The position numbers and the translations under genes are program-made. The notes under the pieces are model-generated. The model saw only the letters and a list, made by a program, of their open reading frames with translations, ran no database searches and had not been told where the DNA came from. From Geminicoccaceae bacterium (GTDB lineage Bacteria; Pseudomonadota; Alphaproteobacteria; Geminicoccales; Geminicoccaceae): a DNA stretch of 64,000 bases. Shown here piece after piece: positions 54,975-63,813 of this stretch. Each line of letters begins with the position of its first letter. Within the stretch, counting starts at the first letter, position 1. The stretch spans positions 1 through 64,000 of the forward strand of contig JACKIN010000008.1 of assembly GCA_020638495.1 (NCBI GenBank), given 5' to 3'.

Positions 54975-56533
54975 CCGGGGCAGGCGAGCTGATCATCGGC
55001 CTCGATGCCGGCACCTCCGTGATCAAGGCCGTGGCCTTCGACACGGCCGGCCGGCAGGTCGCCGTGGCCGCCCGGCCCAACGTCTATGACCAGCGGCCGG
55101 GCGGCGTCGCCGAGCAGGACATGGCCCGCACCTGGACGACCGCCGCCGAGGTCCTGCGCCTGCTCGGCGAGGAGGTGCCCGACCTGCCCCGCCGGACCGC
55201 TGCCCTCGCGGTCACTGGCCAGGGCGACGGCACCTGGCTGATCGACGAGAAGGGCGAGCCCGTGGCCCCGGGCTGGCTCTGGCTCGACAGCCGGGCCGCC
55301 GGAATCGTGGACGAGCTCGAGCGCTCCGGCGCCCGCCGCGCCGCCTGGCGATACACCGGCTGCGGCCTCAATGCCTGCCAGCAGAACGCCCACCTCCTCT
55401 GGCTCCGTCGGCACCAGCCCGAGACCCTGGCGCGCGCCGCCACCGCCTTCCACTGCAAGGACTGGCTGCATCTGCAGCTCACCGGCGTGCGCGCCACCGA
55501 CCGCTCGGAAGGCACTTTCACCTTCGGCGATTTCCGCACCCGCGAATATGCGGACGAAGTGCTGGACGCCCTGGGCCTCGCCGATCTGCGCCACCTCCTG
55601 CCGCCGATGCTCGACGGCTCGACCACGACCCATCCGCTGACGGATGAAGCCGCCGCCGCCACCGGGCTCCGGGCCGGCACGCCTGTGGCCCTCGGCTTCC
55701 TCGACGTCGTCTGCACCGCGCTCGGGGCCGGCATCTACGATGCCGAGCGCCGGGTCGGCTGCTCGATCGTGGGATCCACGGGCATGCACATGCGCTTCCA
55801 GCCCGACGCCGGGCAGGTCGAGCTGGCACCGGTGCCCTCGGGCTACACCATGCCGTTTCCGGTGCCGGGCTCGGTCGTGCAGATGCAGTCCAACATGGCC
55901 GCCACCATCAATGTCGACTGGATCACCGACCGGGTGCGCGAGGCCGCCTCCCTCTTCGGCGTCGAGGCCGGCCGTAGCGAGGCGCTGAAGCTGCTCGACG
56001 GCCGCGTGCTGGACGGCCGCCCGGGGGCAGCCCTCTACCACCCCTACATCCTCGAGGCCGGCGAGCGCGGCCCCTTCGTCGACAGCGACGCGCGCGCCAT
56101 GTTCTCCGGGCTCTCGAACCGGGTAGGCCTCCTCGACCTGGTGCGGGCGGTCTACGAGGGCCTCGCCTTCGCCGCCCGCGATTGCTACGCCGCCATGGGC
56201 CACGTGCCCGAGGAGATCCGCATCGCCGGTGGTGCTGCCCGCTCGCGCGCCTTCAAGAAGATCATGGCGAGCACCCTCGGCGTGCCGCTCCGCGAGAGCA
56301 GCCGCGAGGAGGCCGGGGCCGCCGGTGCCGCCATGATGGCCGCCTGCGCCATCGGCATGCACCCCGACATGGCGAGCTGTGCCGCGAGCTGGGTGACACC
56401 GACGCTCGGCGACACCGTGGCACCGGACCCGGAGCTCGTTGCCCTCTACGACCGGCTCTTCCCCGTCTACCGGGCGACGCGCGAGGCGATGCCGGGCGTG
56501 TGGCGGCAACTCGCAGCCGTGGAGCGGCCATGA
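54971..56533 (+). CDS. eryA: Erythritol kinase-like FGGY kinase
   Basis: A 520-residue FGGY kinase starting at TTG 54971. LIIGLDAGTSVIKAVAFD binds ATP phosphate; AVTGQGDGTWLIDEKGEPVAPGWLWLDSRA, CGLNACQQNAHLLWLRR, AFHCKDWLHLQLTGVRATDRSEGTFTFGDFRTREY and GFLDVVCTALGAG all match EryA, which makes erythritol 4-phosphate. The GGAARSR segment is the second ATP contact. A preference for another tetritol or pentitol is possible. It directly follows the transporter and precedes a 2-hydroxyacid dehydrogenase by a four-base overlap. Confidence 0.9.
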   Translation: MTGAGELIIGLDAGTSVIKAVAFDTAGRQVAVAARPNVYDQRPGGVAEQDMARTWTTAAEVLRLLGEEVPDLPRRTAALAVTGQGDGTWLIDEKGEPVAPGWLWLDSRAAGIVDELERSGARRAAWRYTGCGLNACQQNAHLLWLRRHQPETLARAATAFHCKDWLHLQLTGVRATDRSEGTFTFGDFRTREYADEVLDALGLADLRHLLPPMLDGSTTTHPLTDEAAAATGLRAGTPVALGFLDVVCTALGAGIYDAERRVGCSIVGSTGMHMRFQPDAGQVELAPVPSGYTMPFPVPGSVVQMQSNMAATINVDWITDRVREAASLFGVEAGRSEALKLLDGRVLDGRPGAALYHPYILEAGERGPFVDSDARAMFSGLSNRVGLLDLVRAVYEGLAFAARDCYAAMGHVPEEIRIAGGAARSRAFKKIMASTLGVPLRESSREEAGAAGAAMMAACAIGMHPDMASCAASWVTPTLGDTVAPDPELVALYDRLFPVYRATREAMPGVWRQLAAVERP

Positions 56534-57558
56534 CCCGCGTTTCGATCATCGGCGACCGCTTCATGGCGCCCGAGGTGTTCGAGGCAGCTTTGCCGAAAGC
56601 CGGCCTCGACTGCCGCCTGCACCAGCTCGCCTGGCCCGACGAGCCCTTCGTCAATGCCTGCGAAACCGGCGAGCTCGCCGGGCTCAAGGAGTTCATGGGC
56701 GAGCCGGGCCAGATCGCGTCGATGATCGGCGACGCCGAGGTGCTGGTCACGCACCTCGCCCCCGTCTCCGCCTCGATCCTCGAGCGCTGCCCGAGCCTCC
56801 GCCTGATCGGGGTCAGCCGCGGCGGCCCCGTCAATATCGACCGCGCCGCCTGCGCCGCCCGGGCTGTGCAGGTCGTCAACGCCCCCGGCCGCAACGCCTC
56901 GGCCGTGGCCGAGTTCACCATCGGCGCCATCCTCATGGAAACCCGCCTGATGCGCGCCGGCCACGAGGCGCTCCGCCAGGGCATCTGGCGCGGCGACCTC
57001 TACCGCGCCGACCTCACCGGCCCCGAGCTCTCCGAGCTCACCGTCGGCCTCATCGGCTACGGCCAGATCGGCACCCGTGTCGTCAAGCTGCTCCGACCCT
57101 TCGGCTGCCGCATCCTGGTGGCCGACCCCTACAAGACGCTCGATGCCGACGATGCCGCGCATGGCGTCGTCATGACCGACCTCGCGGACCTCCTGGCGCG
57201 CTCGGATGTCGTCAGCCTGCACGCCCGCGTCACCGACGAGACACGCGGCTTCCTCGCCGCCCCGGAGTTCGCCGCCATGCAACGCGGCGCCTGGTTCATC
57301 AACACCGCCCGCGGGCCGATGGTGAACTATCCCGACCTCTGCGCGGCCCTCGAATCCGGGCACCTGCGCGGCGCCATGCTCGAGACCTTCTGGCAGGAGC
57401 CGCCGCCGGCCGATTCGCCGCTGCTCAGGCTCCCCAACGTCACCCTGACCCCGCACATCGCCGGCGCCTCGACGACCACCGTGCGCATCGCCGCCGCCAT
57501 GGTCGCCGAGGAGATCCGCCGCTGGCGCGCGGGCGAGCCCTTCCTCAACCCCTGCTGA
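56530..57558 (+). CDS. D-isomer-specific 2-hydroxyacid dehydrogenase
   Basis: A 342-residue PGDH-like dehydrogenase. NAD binding is GLIGYGQIGTRVVKLLRPFG, and the catalytic Arg (NTARGPMVNY), Glu (LETFWQEPPP) and His (LTPHIAGAS) are present. NAPGRNASAVAEFTIGAILMETRL is the family hinge. It reduces 2-oxoacids or oxidises 2-hydroxyacids. It is an unusual member for an erythritol locus, lying between eryA and eryB, and might oxidise or detoxify a C4 acid side product. The substrate is unknown. Confidence 0.9.
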   Translation: MTRVSIIGDRFMAPEVFEAALPKAGLDCRLHQLAWPDEPFVNACETGELAGLKEFMGEPGQIASMIGDAEVLVTHLAPVSASILERCPSLRLIGVSRGGPVNIDRAACAARAVQVVNAPGRNASAVAEFTIGAILMETRLMRAGHEALRQGIWRGDLYRADLTGPELSELTVGLIGYGQIGTRVVKLLRPFGCRILVADPYKTLDADDAAHGVVMTDLADLLARSDVVSLHARVTDETRGFLAAPEFAAMQRGAWFINTARGPMVNYPDLCAALESGHLRGAMLETFWQEPPPADSPLLRLPNVTLTPHIAGASTTTVRIAAAMVAEEIRRWRAGEPFLNPC

Positions 57559-57574
57559 TGGAGCCCTGTTGCCG

Positions 57575-59101
57575 ATGACGGAACAGGTCATCGACCTTCT
57601 CGTGATCGGCGGCGGCATCAATGGCGCCGGCATCGCCCGCGACGCGGCCGGCCGCGGCCTCAGCGTCACCCTGTGCGAGATGGACGACCTGGCGCAGGGC
57701 ACCTCCTCGCGCTCCGGCAAGCTCGTCCATGGCGGGCTCCGCTACCTCGAATATTACGAGTTCCGCCTCGTCCGCGAGGCGCTGATCGAGCGCGAGGTCC
57801 TGCTCGCCGCCGCCCCGCACATCATCTGGCCCATGCGCTTCGTCCTGCCGCACAGCAGGGAGCAGCGCCCCGCCTGGCTGATCCGCCTCGGCCTCTTCCT
57901 CTACGACCACCTGGGCGGCCGCAAGCGCCTGCCGCCGACCCGCCACCTCGACCTCCGCCGCACGCCCGAAGGTGCCCCCATCCGCAAGGAATTCACCCGC
58001 GCCTTCGAGTATTCCGACTGCTGGGTCGACGACGCCCGCCTCGTCCTGCTCAACGCGCAGGGCGCGCACGAGCGCGGTGCGGAGATCCTCACCCGCACCG
58101 CCTGCGTCGCCGCAAGGCGCGACGGCGACCACTGGCAGGTGGATCTCGAGGATCGCCAGAACGGCAGCCGCCGCACCGTCCGGGCGCGCGCCATCGTCAA
58201 CGCCGCCGGCCCCTGGGTCGAGCGGATGCTCGGCCGCGTCGCGGGTGCGGCCAGCCGCCGCCGCGTCCGCCTGGTCAAGGGCAGCCACATCGTCACCCGC
58301 AAGTTCTGGGACGGCCCCCACGCCTATCTCCTGCAGAACACCGACAAGCGGGTGATCTTCGTCAACCCCTACGAGGGCGACCTCGCCCTGATCGGCACGA
58401 CCGACATCCCGGTCGAGGGCGACCCCGGCAGCGTCGCCATCGACCAGGCCGAGATCGACTACCTGCTCGGCGTCATCAACCGCTACTTCGAGCAGCAGCT
58501 CACCCCGGCCGACATCGTCACCACCTTCTCCGGCGTGCGCCCGCTCTACGACGACGCCGCGGAGAACCCCTCCGCCGTCACCCGCGACTACGTCTTCGAC
58601 GTCGAGCCCGCAGCCCCGACCGGCGGCCAGCCGCCCATCCTCTCGGTCTTCGGCGGCAAGATCACGACCTACAGGAAGCTCGCCGAGCACGCCCTGGACA
58701 AGCTCCAGCCCTTCTTCCCCACGCTCGGCCCGGCCTGGACCGCCAAGGCACCCCTGCCCGGCGGCGACCTGCCGGACGCCGATTTCGACCGCTTCCTGAA
58801 CGACCTCGCCCATGAGTTCACCTGGCTCCCGGCCGAGCTGGTGCTGCACTACGCCCGGCTCTACGGCACGCGGGCGCGCGTCCTGCTCGATGGCGCCGCC
58901 GCGATGGCCGATCTCGGCCGGCATTTCGGCGGCCTGCTTCACGAGCGCGAGGTCGCCTATCTCCGCCGCCACGAATGGGCGCTCACCGCCGCCGACATCC
59001 TCGACCGGCGGACCAAGCACGGCCTGCACCTCACCCCCGCCGAGCGCCGGGCGTTCGAGGCCTGGTGCGACGAACGGCAGGCTGCCCCCTCCGATGCCTG
59101 A
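57575..59101 (+). CDS. eryB: FAD-dependent polyol-phosphate dehydrogenase, EryB/GlpD-like
   Basis: A 508-residue DAO-family flavoprotein. LLVIGGGINGAGIARDAAGRGL binds FAD; GTSSRSGKLVHGGLRYLEYYEFRLVREAL and GTTDIPVEGDP are GlpD-type segments, and a C-terminal DAO_C domain follows. GlpD oxidises glycerol 3-phosphate; EryB is the erythritol 4-phosphate paralogue. Its place after eryA supports EryB, while sequence alone cannot exclude GlpD. ATG 57575 is preferred to TTG 57569. It ends inside the start of the next kinase. Confidence 0.88.
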   Translation: MTEQVIDLLVIGGGINGAGIARDAAGRGLSVTLCEMDDLAQGTSSRSGKLVHGGLRYLEYYEFRLVREALIEREVLLAAAPHIIWPMRFVLPHSREQRPAWLIRLGLFLYDHLGGRKRLPPTRHLDLRRTPEGAPIRKEFTRAFEYSDCWVDDARLVLLNAQGAHERGAEILTRTACVAARRDGDHWQVDLEDRQNGSRRTVRARAIVNAAGPWVERMLGRVAGAASRRRVRLVKGSHIVTRKFWDGPHAYLLQNTDKRVIFVNPYEGDLALIGTTDIPVEGDPGSVAIDQAEIDYLLGVINRYFEQQLTPADIVTTFSGVRPLYDDAAENPSAVTRDYVFDVEPAAPTGGQPPILSVFGGKITTYRKLAEHALDKLQPFFPTLGPAWTAKAPLPGGDLPDADFDRFLNDLAHEFTWLPAELVLHYARLYGTRARVLLDGAAAMADLGRHFGGLLHEREVAYLRRHEWALTAADILDRRTKHGLHLTPAERRAFEAWCDERQAAPSDA

Positions 59102-60329
59102 ATTCCCCTGCACATTGGGCATCGACTGCGGCACCTCCGGCCTGAGAGGCGTCGTCGTCGACGCCGCCGGCACGGTCCTCGCCACCGCCCATCGCCCGTT
59201 CCCCGCCGGCACCACCGACCCGGCCCTTTGGGCCAGCGCCATGGACGCGGTCATCGCCGAGCTCGCCCCCACCGCCCCCGTCGCCGCGCTGGCCATCGAC
59301 GGCACCTCCGGCACGCTGCTGCTCACCGACGCCGCCGGCAATCCGCTCGGCCCGGCGCTCCTCTACAACGACGCCTCCGCCGCCGACCTCGCCCCCCGAA
59401 TCGCCACGCTCGCCCCGCCGGAAAGCGCCGCCCACGGCGCCACTTCGCCGGCCGCCCGCCTGCGCCGCCTGCAGGAGGGCCATCCCGAAGCCGTCCACGC
59501 CCTCCACCAGGCCGACTGGCTGGCCGCCCGGCTCACCGGCCGCCTGGGCCTCAGCGACGACAACAACGCGCTCAAGCTCGGCTGGGACCCCGTCCGGCGG
59601 ACCTGGCCCGCCTGGCTCGAAGCCTTCGGCATCCGCACCGACCTCCTGCCCGAAATCGTCGAGCCCGGCACGCCGCTCGGCGAGGTGCGCCACGGCCCGC
59701 TCGAGGGCTCCCGCGTCACCGCCGGCACCACCGACGGCTGCGCCTCCTTCCTCGCCACCGGCGCCTCCGCCCCGGGCGACGGTGTGACCGCCCTCGGCAC
59801 CACCCTCACCCTGAAGATCCTCTCCGACCAGCCGATCTTCGCCCCCGCCCACGGCATCTACAGCCACAAGCTGCTGGGCGCCTGGCTCGCCGGCGGCGCC
59901 TCCAACAGCGGCGGCGCCGCGCTCTTGCGCTACTTCGCGGCCGACGAGATCGAAGCCCTGACACCAAGCCTCCGCCCCGACGCGCCCCTCGATCTCGGCT
60001 GGCATCCCTTGCCCGGCACAGGCGAGCGCTTCCCCATGGCCGACCCCGCCATGACCTTCGAGCCGGCCGACATCCCGAAAACGCGGGAAAACTTCCTCCA
60101 GGCCCTCATGGAAGGCATCGCCCGCGTCGAGGCGCTGGCCTATCGACGGCTCCAGGAACTCGGCGGCCCGCCGCTCGGCTCGGTCCGCACGGTCGGCGGC
60201 GGGGCCAGGAACGACGCCTGGACCCGCATCCGCGCCCGCCACCTGGCTGTGCCGATGCTCCAGCCCCCCAGCACCGACGCCGCCTACGGCACCGCCCTCC
60301 TCGCCCGCAAAGGTCTCATCGATGGATGA
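59094..60329 (+). CDS. FGGY-family carbohydrate kinase (ribulokinase/xylulokinase-like)
   Basis: A 411-residue FGGY kinase, shorter than EryA. TLGIDCGTSGLRGVVVDAAG and AIDGTSGTLLLTD are in the first domain; TDGCASFLATG, GTTLTLKIL and TVGGGARNDAWTRIRAR are in the second. This short form resembles D-ribulokinases and plant-type xylulokinase-1. In a polyol locus it could phosphorylate the ketose made by the SDRs, as the RbtC-type kinases of rhizobial loci are thought to. It overlaps eryB by eight bases and the aldolase by eight. Confidence 0.87.
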   Translation: MPEFPCTLGIDCGTSGLRGVVVDAAGTVLATAHRPFPAGTTDPALWASAMDAVIAELAPTAPVAALAIDGTSGTLLLTDAAGNPLGPALLYNDASAADLAPRIATLAPPESAAHGATSPAARLRRLQEGHPEAVHALHQADWLAARLTGRLGLSDDNNALKLGWDPVRRTWPAWLEAFGIRTDLLPEIVEPGTPLGEVRHGPLEGSRVTAGTTDGCASFLATGASAPGDGVTALGTTLTLKILSDQPIFAPAHGIYSHKLLGAWLAGGASNSGGAALLRYFAADEIEALTPSLRPDAPLDLGWHPLPGTGERFPMADPAMTFEPADIPKTRENFLQALMEGIARVEALAYRRLQELGGPPLGSVRTVGGGARNDAWTRIRARHLAVPMLQPPSTDAAYGTALLARKGLIDG

Positions 60330-61290
60330 TTTGAAGGCGCTCGCCGAATTCTCGGCCAGGATCGGCAGCGACCCCGAGCAGGTGCAGGCGGGCGGCGGCA
60401 ACACCTCGCTCAAGCTGGACGGCACGCTCTGGGTCAAGGCCTCGGGCTTCTGGCTCGCCGACGCCACGAAGAGCGACCTCTTCGTCCCGGTCGACACCGC
60501 CCGCGTCCTCGATGCCATCGACGGCGGTGACGAGGGCGACGTGCGCGCCGCCACCATCGCGGACAAGAACCCCGCGGGACTCCGCCCCTCCATCGAGACC
60601 AGCCTGCACGCGCTCCTGCCGCACCGCTTCGTCGTCCATACCCACTCGGTCCGGACGATCGCCATCGCCATCCGCAAGGACGCCGAGGCCCGCTTCGCCG
60701 AACGCCTGCAGGGCCTGAGCTGGGCCTTCGTTCCTTACGTCTTCCCCGGCCTGCCGCTCACCCGGGCGATCCGCGACGCCATCGATTCGCGCCCCATCGA
60801 CGTCATCGTCATGGGCAATCACGGCCTCGTCGTCGCCGCCGACGATCTCGACGCAGCGGCGGCACTCCTCGGCGAGGTCGAGCGCCGCCTCGACGCCCCA
60901 ACCCTGAAGCTCGAATCAGCCGCCCCGCCGTCGCGGGCAGGCCTGCGCCCCGTCCGCCACGCCGCGGCGAACGCCCTGGCGCACCACGCGCGCCTGCGCG
61001 AGCGGGCCGCCGCCGGCTCCTACTACCCCGACCATGTCATCTTCCTCGGCCCCGCCGCTGCCACGCCGGCCAGCTGCCGCCCCGGTCAGCACCTCCTCCT
61101 CGTGCCGGACGAAGGCGCTTACCTTGCCGAGGACGCCCAGCCCGCCGCCGACGAGCTGGCCCTCTGCCTCGCCCTCGTCCTGGCCCGCGTGCCCGACGAC
61201 GCCGAGCTGATCCGCTTCACCGCCGCCGAGGAAGCGGCCCTCCTCGGCTGGGACGCCGAGAAGTATCGCCAGTCGCTGACGCGGCTCTGA
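60322..61290 (+). CDS. Class II aldolase/adducin-family protein
   Basis: A 322-residue protein with one N-terminal class II aldolase domain. QAGGGNTSLKLDGTLWVKASGFWL, the zinc-binding HTHS (VVHTHSVRTIAIA) and MGNHGLVVAADD are characteristic of FucA/RhaD-type aldolases and related dehydratases. The C-terminal ~120 residues are an extension. It could cleave a ketose phosphate from the polyol route; a fuculose-phosphate-aldolase-like gene is also reported in rhizobial erythritol loci. It ends five bases before a convergent hypothetical gene. Confidence 0.85.
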   Translation: MDDLKALAEFSARIGSDPEQVQAGGGNTSLKLDGTLWVKASGFWLADATKSDLFVPVDTARVLDAIDGGDEGDVRAATIADKNPAGLRPSIETSLHALLPHRFVVHTHSVRTIAIAIRKDAEARFAERLQGLSWAFVPYVFPGLPLTRAIRDAIDSRPIDVIVMGNHGLVVAADDLDAAAALLGEVERRLDAPTLKLESAAPPSRAGLRPVRHAAANALAHHARLRERAAAGSYYPDHVIFLGPAAATPASCRPGQHLLLVPDEGAYLAEDAQPAADELALCLALVLARVPDDAELIRFTAAEEAALLGWDAEKYRQSLTRL

Positions 61291-61294
61291 CCGC

Positions 61295-61582
61295 TCAGCG
61301 CTCGCGCACAACCTCGTAATCCGCCTCGATCACCCGCCCGCGCGCCCGCTGGCCAGTCTGCCGGGCCGCCCCGGCCGGAGCTGGCCCGGCCTCGCGTTCC
61401 ATGCCCGCCAGCTCGCGCCGCAGCCGCCAGCGCGCATATGCCATGCCACCGGCCGCGATCAGCCCGATCGCGAGAACCAGCGCCAGCACGATCGGCAGCA
61501 GCAGCAGGCTCAAGGCCAGCCCCGCGATCCCCAGAACGGCAGCCACGAAGGGCTGCAACAGCGACTGCATCGGCATCTCCAT
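61295..61582 (-). CDS. Small membrane protein of unknown function
   Basis: A 95-residue protein with a long hydrophobic region (FVAAVLGIAGLALSLLLLPIVLALVLAIGLIAAGGMAYA), probably two helices, and a basic tail ending RGRVIEADYEVVRER. No family is recognised. It lies convergent to the aldolase and divergent from the TPP enzyme. Confidence 0.65.
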   Translation of the reverse strand: MEMPMQSLLQPFVAAVLGIAGLALSLLLLPIVLALVLAIGLIAAGGMAYARWRLRRELAGMEREAGPAPAGAARQTGQRARGRVIEADYEVVRER

Positions 61583-61700
61583 GGTTTCCCCAGAATATGG
61601 GATGCGGATCGGCCGCTGCGAGACCCGGCGTCACCGTGGTTGTCGCTCCGCCCCGGCTGGTGCACGCTGGCTCCATGATCGGGCAGCGGGGGGAACAAGC

Positions 61701-63353
61701 ATGAACGGCATCGACTACATCGCAGAAATCCTGAAGCAGGAAGGCGTCGAGTGGCTCTCCTGCTTCCCGAGCAACCCCTTGATCTCGGCCGCGGCCCGCA
61801 TCGGCATCCGCCCGGTGGCCTTCCGCCACGAGCGCGGTGCCGTCATGGCGGCCGACGGCTACAGCCGGGTCAGCGACCGGCAGCGCTTCGGCGTCGTGGC
61901 CCTGCAGTCGCAGGCCGGGGCCGAGAACGCCATGGGCGGCATCGCCCAGGCCAATGCCGACAACATCCCCATGCTGGTCTTCCTCGGCGGCAACGCCCTC
62001 GACCGCCTCTCGGTCAGGCCGAACTTCACCGCAGCCCGGAACTATGAGGGCTGGGTCAAGCGCGTCGAGGCGATCTACACCCCGGACCAGGTCGCCGACG
62101 TCATGCGCCGCGCCTTCCATGCGCTCCGCAACGGCACGCCCGGCCCGGTCGTCGTCGAGCTGACCGTCGACGTCTGCGCCCGCGAGGTGCCGGAAGCGGC
62201 ACAAACCTACAAGTCACCCAGGCTGGTGCGCCAGGTGCCGGAAAATGCCGGGATCGAAGCCGCCGCCGACGCCCTCATCGGCGCCAGGCGAGGCCTGATC
62301 TGGGCCGGCGCCGGCGTCCTCTTCTCCGGCGGAACCGCCGCCCTTCGCGAGCTCGCCGAGCTGACCGCCACCCCCGTCTTCTGCACCATGCCGGGCAAGT
62401 CCGCCTTCGACGAGCGCCACCCGCTGGCCCTCGGCGCCGGCAGCGGCACCACCACCGGCCCGGCCCACCAGTGGCTGACCGAAAGCGACGTGCTGCTCGC
62501 CCTCGGCAGCAGCCTGACCCGCACCCCCTATGGCCAGAAGGTCCACCCCGGCAAGACCCTCATCCACAACACCATCAACCCGGACGACCTCAACAAGGAC
62601 GAGGCCGCCGATATCGGCCTCGTCGGCGACACCCGGCTGACCATCGAGGCCCTCATCGCCTGCATCAGGGAGAAGACCAAGGGCCTGGGCTTCGGCGACC
62701 GCAGCACCACCGAAGCCGCCATCGCCAGCGCCAGGGAGAAATGGCTCGCCGAATGGAACCCGATCCTCGCCTCCGACGAGGAGCCCATAAGCTACTACCG
62801 CGTGATCCAGGCCCTCAACGACACGCTCGACCTCGAGAACAGCATCGTCACCCACGACGCCGGGGCACCGCGCGACGTCATCGTGCCCTTCTACACCGCC
62901 ACCACACCCCACAGCTATGTCGGCTGGGGCAAGACCACCCACCTGGGCTTCGGCATCCCGCTGATGATCGGCGCCAAGATGGCGCACCCGGAGAAGTTCT
63001 GCCTCAACCTCATGGGCGACGGCGCCTTCGGCATGTCCGGCACCGACATCGAAACCGCCGCCCGCTCCGGTGCCGCCATCACCACCGTCCTCCTCAACAA
63101 CAGCGCCATGGCCACCTACTCCGGCCCCACCCAGGGCAACATCGGCGCCGAAGCCCGAGAACGCTACGGCGTCTCAACCATGCACGGCGACTACGCGAAA
63201 ATCGCCGAAGCCATGGGTGCCACCGGCATCTCCGTCACCAGACCAGCCGAGCTGGAACCCGCCCTGAAGGAAGCCCAACGCCTCAACGCCACCGGCCAAA
63301 CCGTCCTCATCGACGTCCGCGCCAATATCGAAGCCCGGCGGTCGAGGTTCTGA
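61701..63353 (+). CDS. Thiamine-diphosphate-dependent enzyme (acetolactate synthase large-subunit-like)
   Basis: A 550-residue TPP enzyme with three domains. The catalytic Glu is in FRHERGAVMAADGYSR, the central FAD/regulatory-like domain follows, and the TPP motif is MGDGAFGMSGTDIETAARSGAAITTVLLNN. It is of the IlvB/BFD family, but lacks a paired small subunit here. Members include acetolactate synthases, oxalyl-CoA decarboxylases and 2-oxoacid decarboxylases. A role in the neighbouring polyol locus is possible but not shown. ATG 61701 follows a G-rich site. Confidence 0.85.
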   Translation: MNGIDYIAEILKQEGVEWLSCFPSNPLISAAARIGIRPVAFRHERGAVMAADGYSRVSDRQRFGVVALQSQAGAENAMGGIAQANADNIPMLVFLGGNALDRLSVRPNFTAARNYEGWVKRVEAIYTPDQVADVMRRAFHALRNGTPGPVVVELTVDVCAREVPEAAQTYKSPRLVRQVPENAGIEAAADALIGARRGLIWAGAGVLFSGGTAALRELAELTATPVFCTMPGKSAFDERHPLALGAGSGTTTGPAHQWLTESDVLLALGSSLTRTPYGQKVHPGKTLIHNTINPDDLNKDEAADIGLVGDTRLTIEALIACIREKTKGLGFGDRSTTEAAIASAREKWLAEWNPILASDEEPISYYRVIQALNDTLDLENSIVTHDAGAPRDVIVPFYTATTPHSYVGWGKTTHLGFGIPLMIGAKMAHPEKFCLNLMGDGAFGMSGTDIETAARSGAAITTVLLNNSAMATYSGPTQGNIGAEARERYGVSTMHGDYAKIAEAMGATGISVTRPAELEPALKEAQRLNATGQTVLIDVRANIEARRSRF

Positions 63354-63362
63354 CCAACGAAG

Positions 63363-63383
63363 CGGGGGAAATGATTTCCCCCG
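63363..63383 (+). terminator. 21-bp palindrome after the TPP enzyme gene
   Basis: CGGGGGAAAT-G-ATTTCCCCCG, 10-bp arms around one base, starts nine bases after the stop at 63353. It may terminate transcription, though no T-run follows, or serve as a protein-binding site. Confidence 0.55.
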
Positions 63384-63468
63384 GCACCCCCTCGGGACTT
63401 TGGGTTGTTGGTCGAGCCCGGGTGGTGCACGCTTGCGGAAAGTCGGGACACGACACTCTTTTAACCTG

Positions 63469-63813
63469 TCACCACCACACTGGACTGCACCGAAACGAAA
63501 AGACCGGATGGGCCGGTGGGAAGGCGTGCCTTCCCACCTTCTTGGAGTCCGGGATTCGGGTCCTCGAGACGCCTTCAACCTTTCCCGATCGAATGGCCAA
63601 GAGGGTCTGGGACCGACAGGACGCCTCTGGCGCGGCAAAGGCCTGGCCGAGCTCCGCCTTCAGCCGCTCGAACGCCGCCTGCTCCAGCCGCTCCTCGTCA
63701 CGCCGGATCAGGACCCGGATGTGCTCGCTGACGTTCTCGCAAGCCCCGTCCTCTCCCACATCCGCCGCCACGAACGCGCTCGGTGCGCCGCTGCTGCGAA
63801 CAGTCATCTTCAT
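63469..63813 (-). pseudogene. ParD-like antitoxin remnant
   Basis: On the minus strand, MKMTVRSSGAPSAFVAADV, then ENVSEHIRVLIRRDEERLEQ and FERLKAELGQAFAAPE match the ribbon-helix-helix ParD antitoxin family. After FAAPE the sequence loses the family pattern and runs through a 24-bp palindrome, so the normal C-terminus is missing. No ParE toxin gene is seen in the window. It is probably a degraded or truncated antitoxin; the true start could be two codons later. Confidence 0.5.
63515..63538. repeat. 24-bp inverted repeat
   Basis: GGTGGGAAGGC-GT-GCCTTCCCACC, a perfect 11-bp inverted repeat with a two-base spacer. It lies inside the non-conserved tail of the ParD-like frame, supporting that the tail is not coding. 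Confidence 0.7.
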
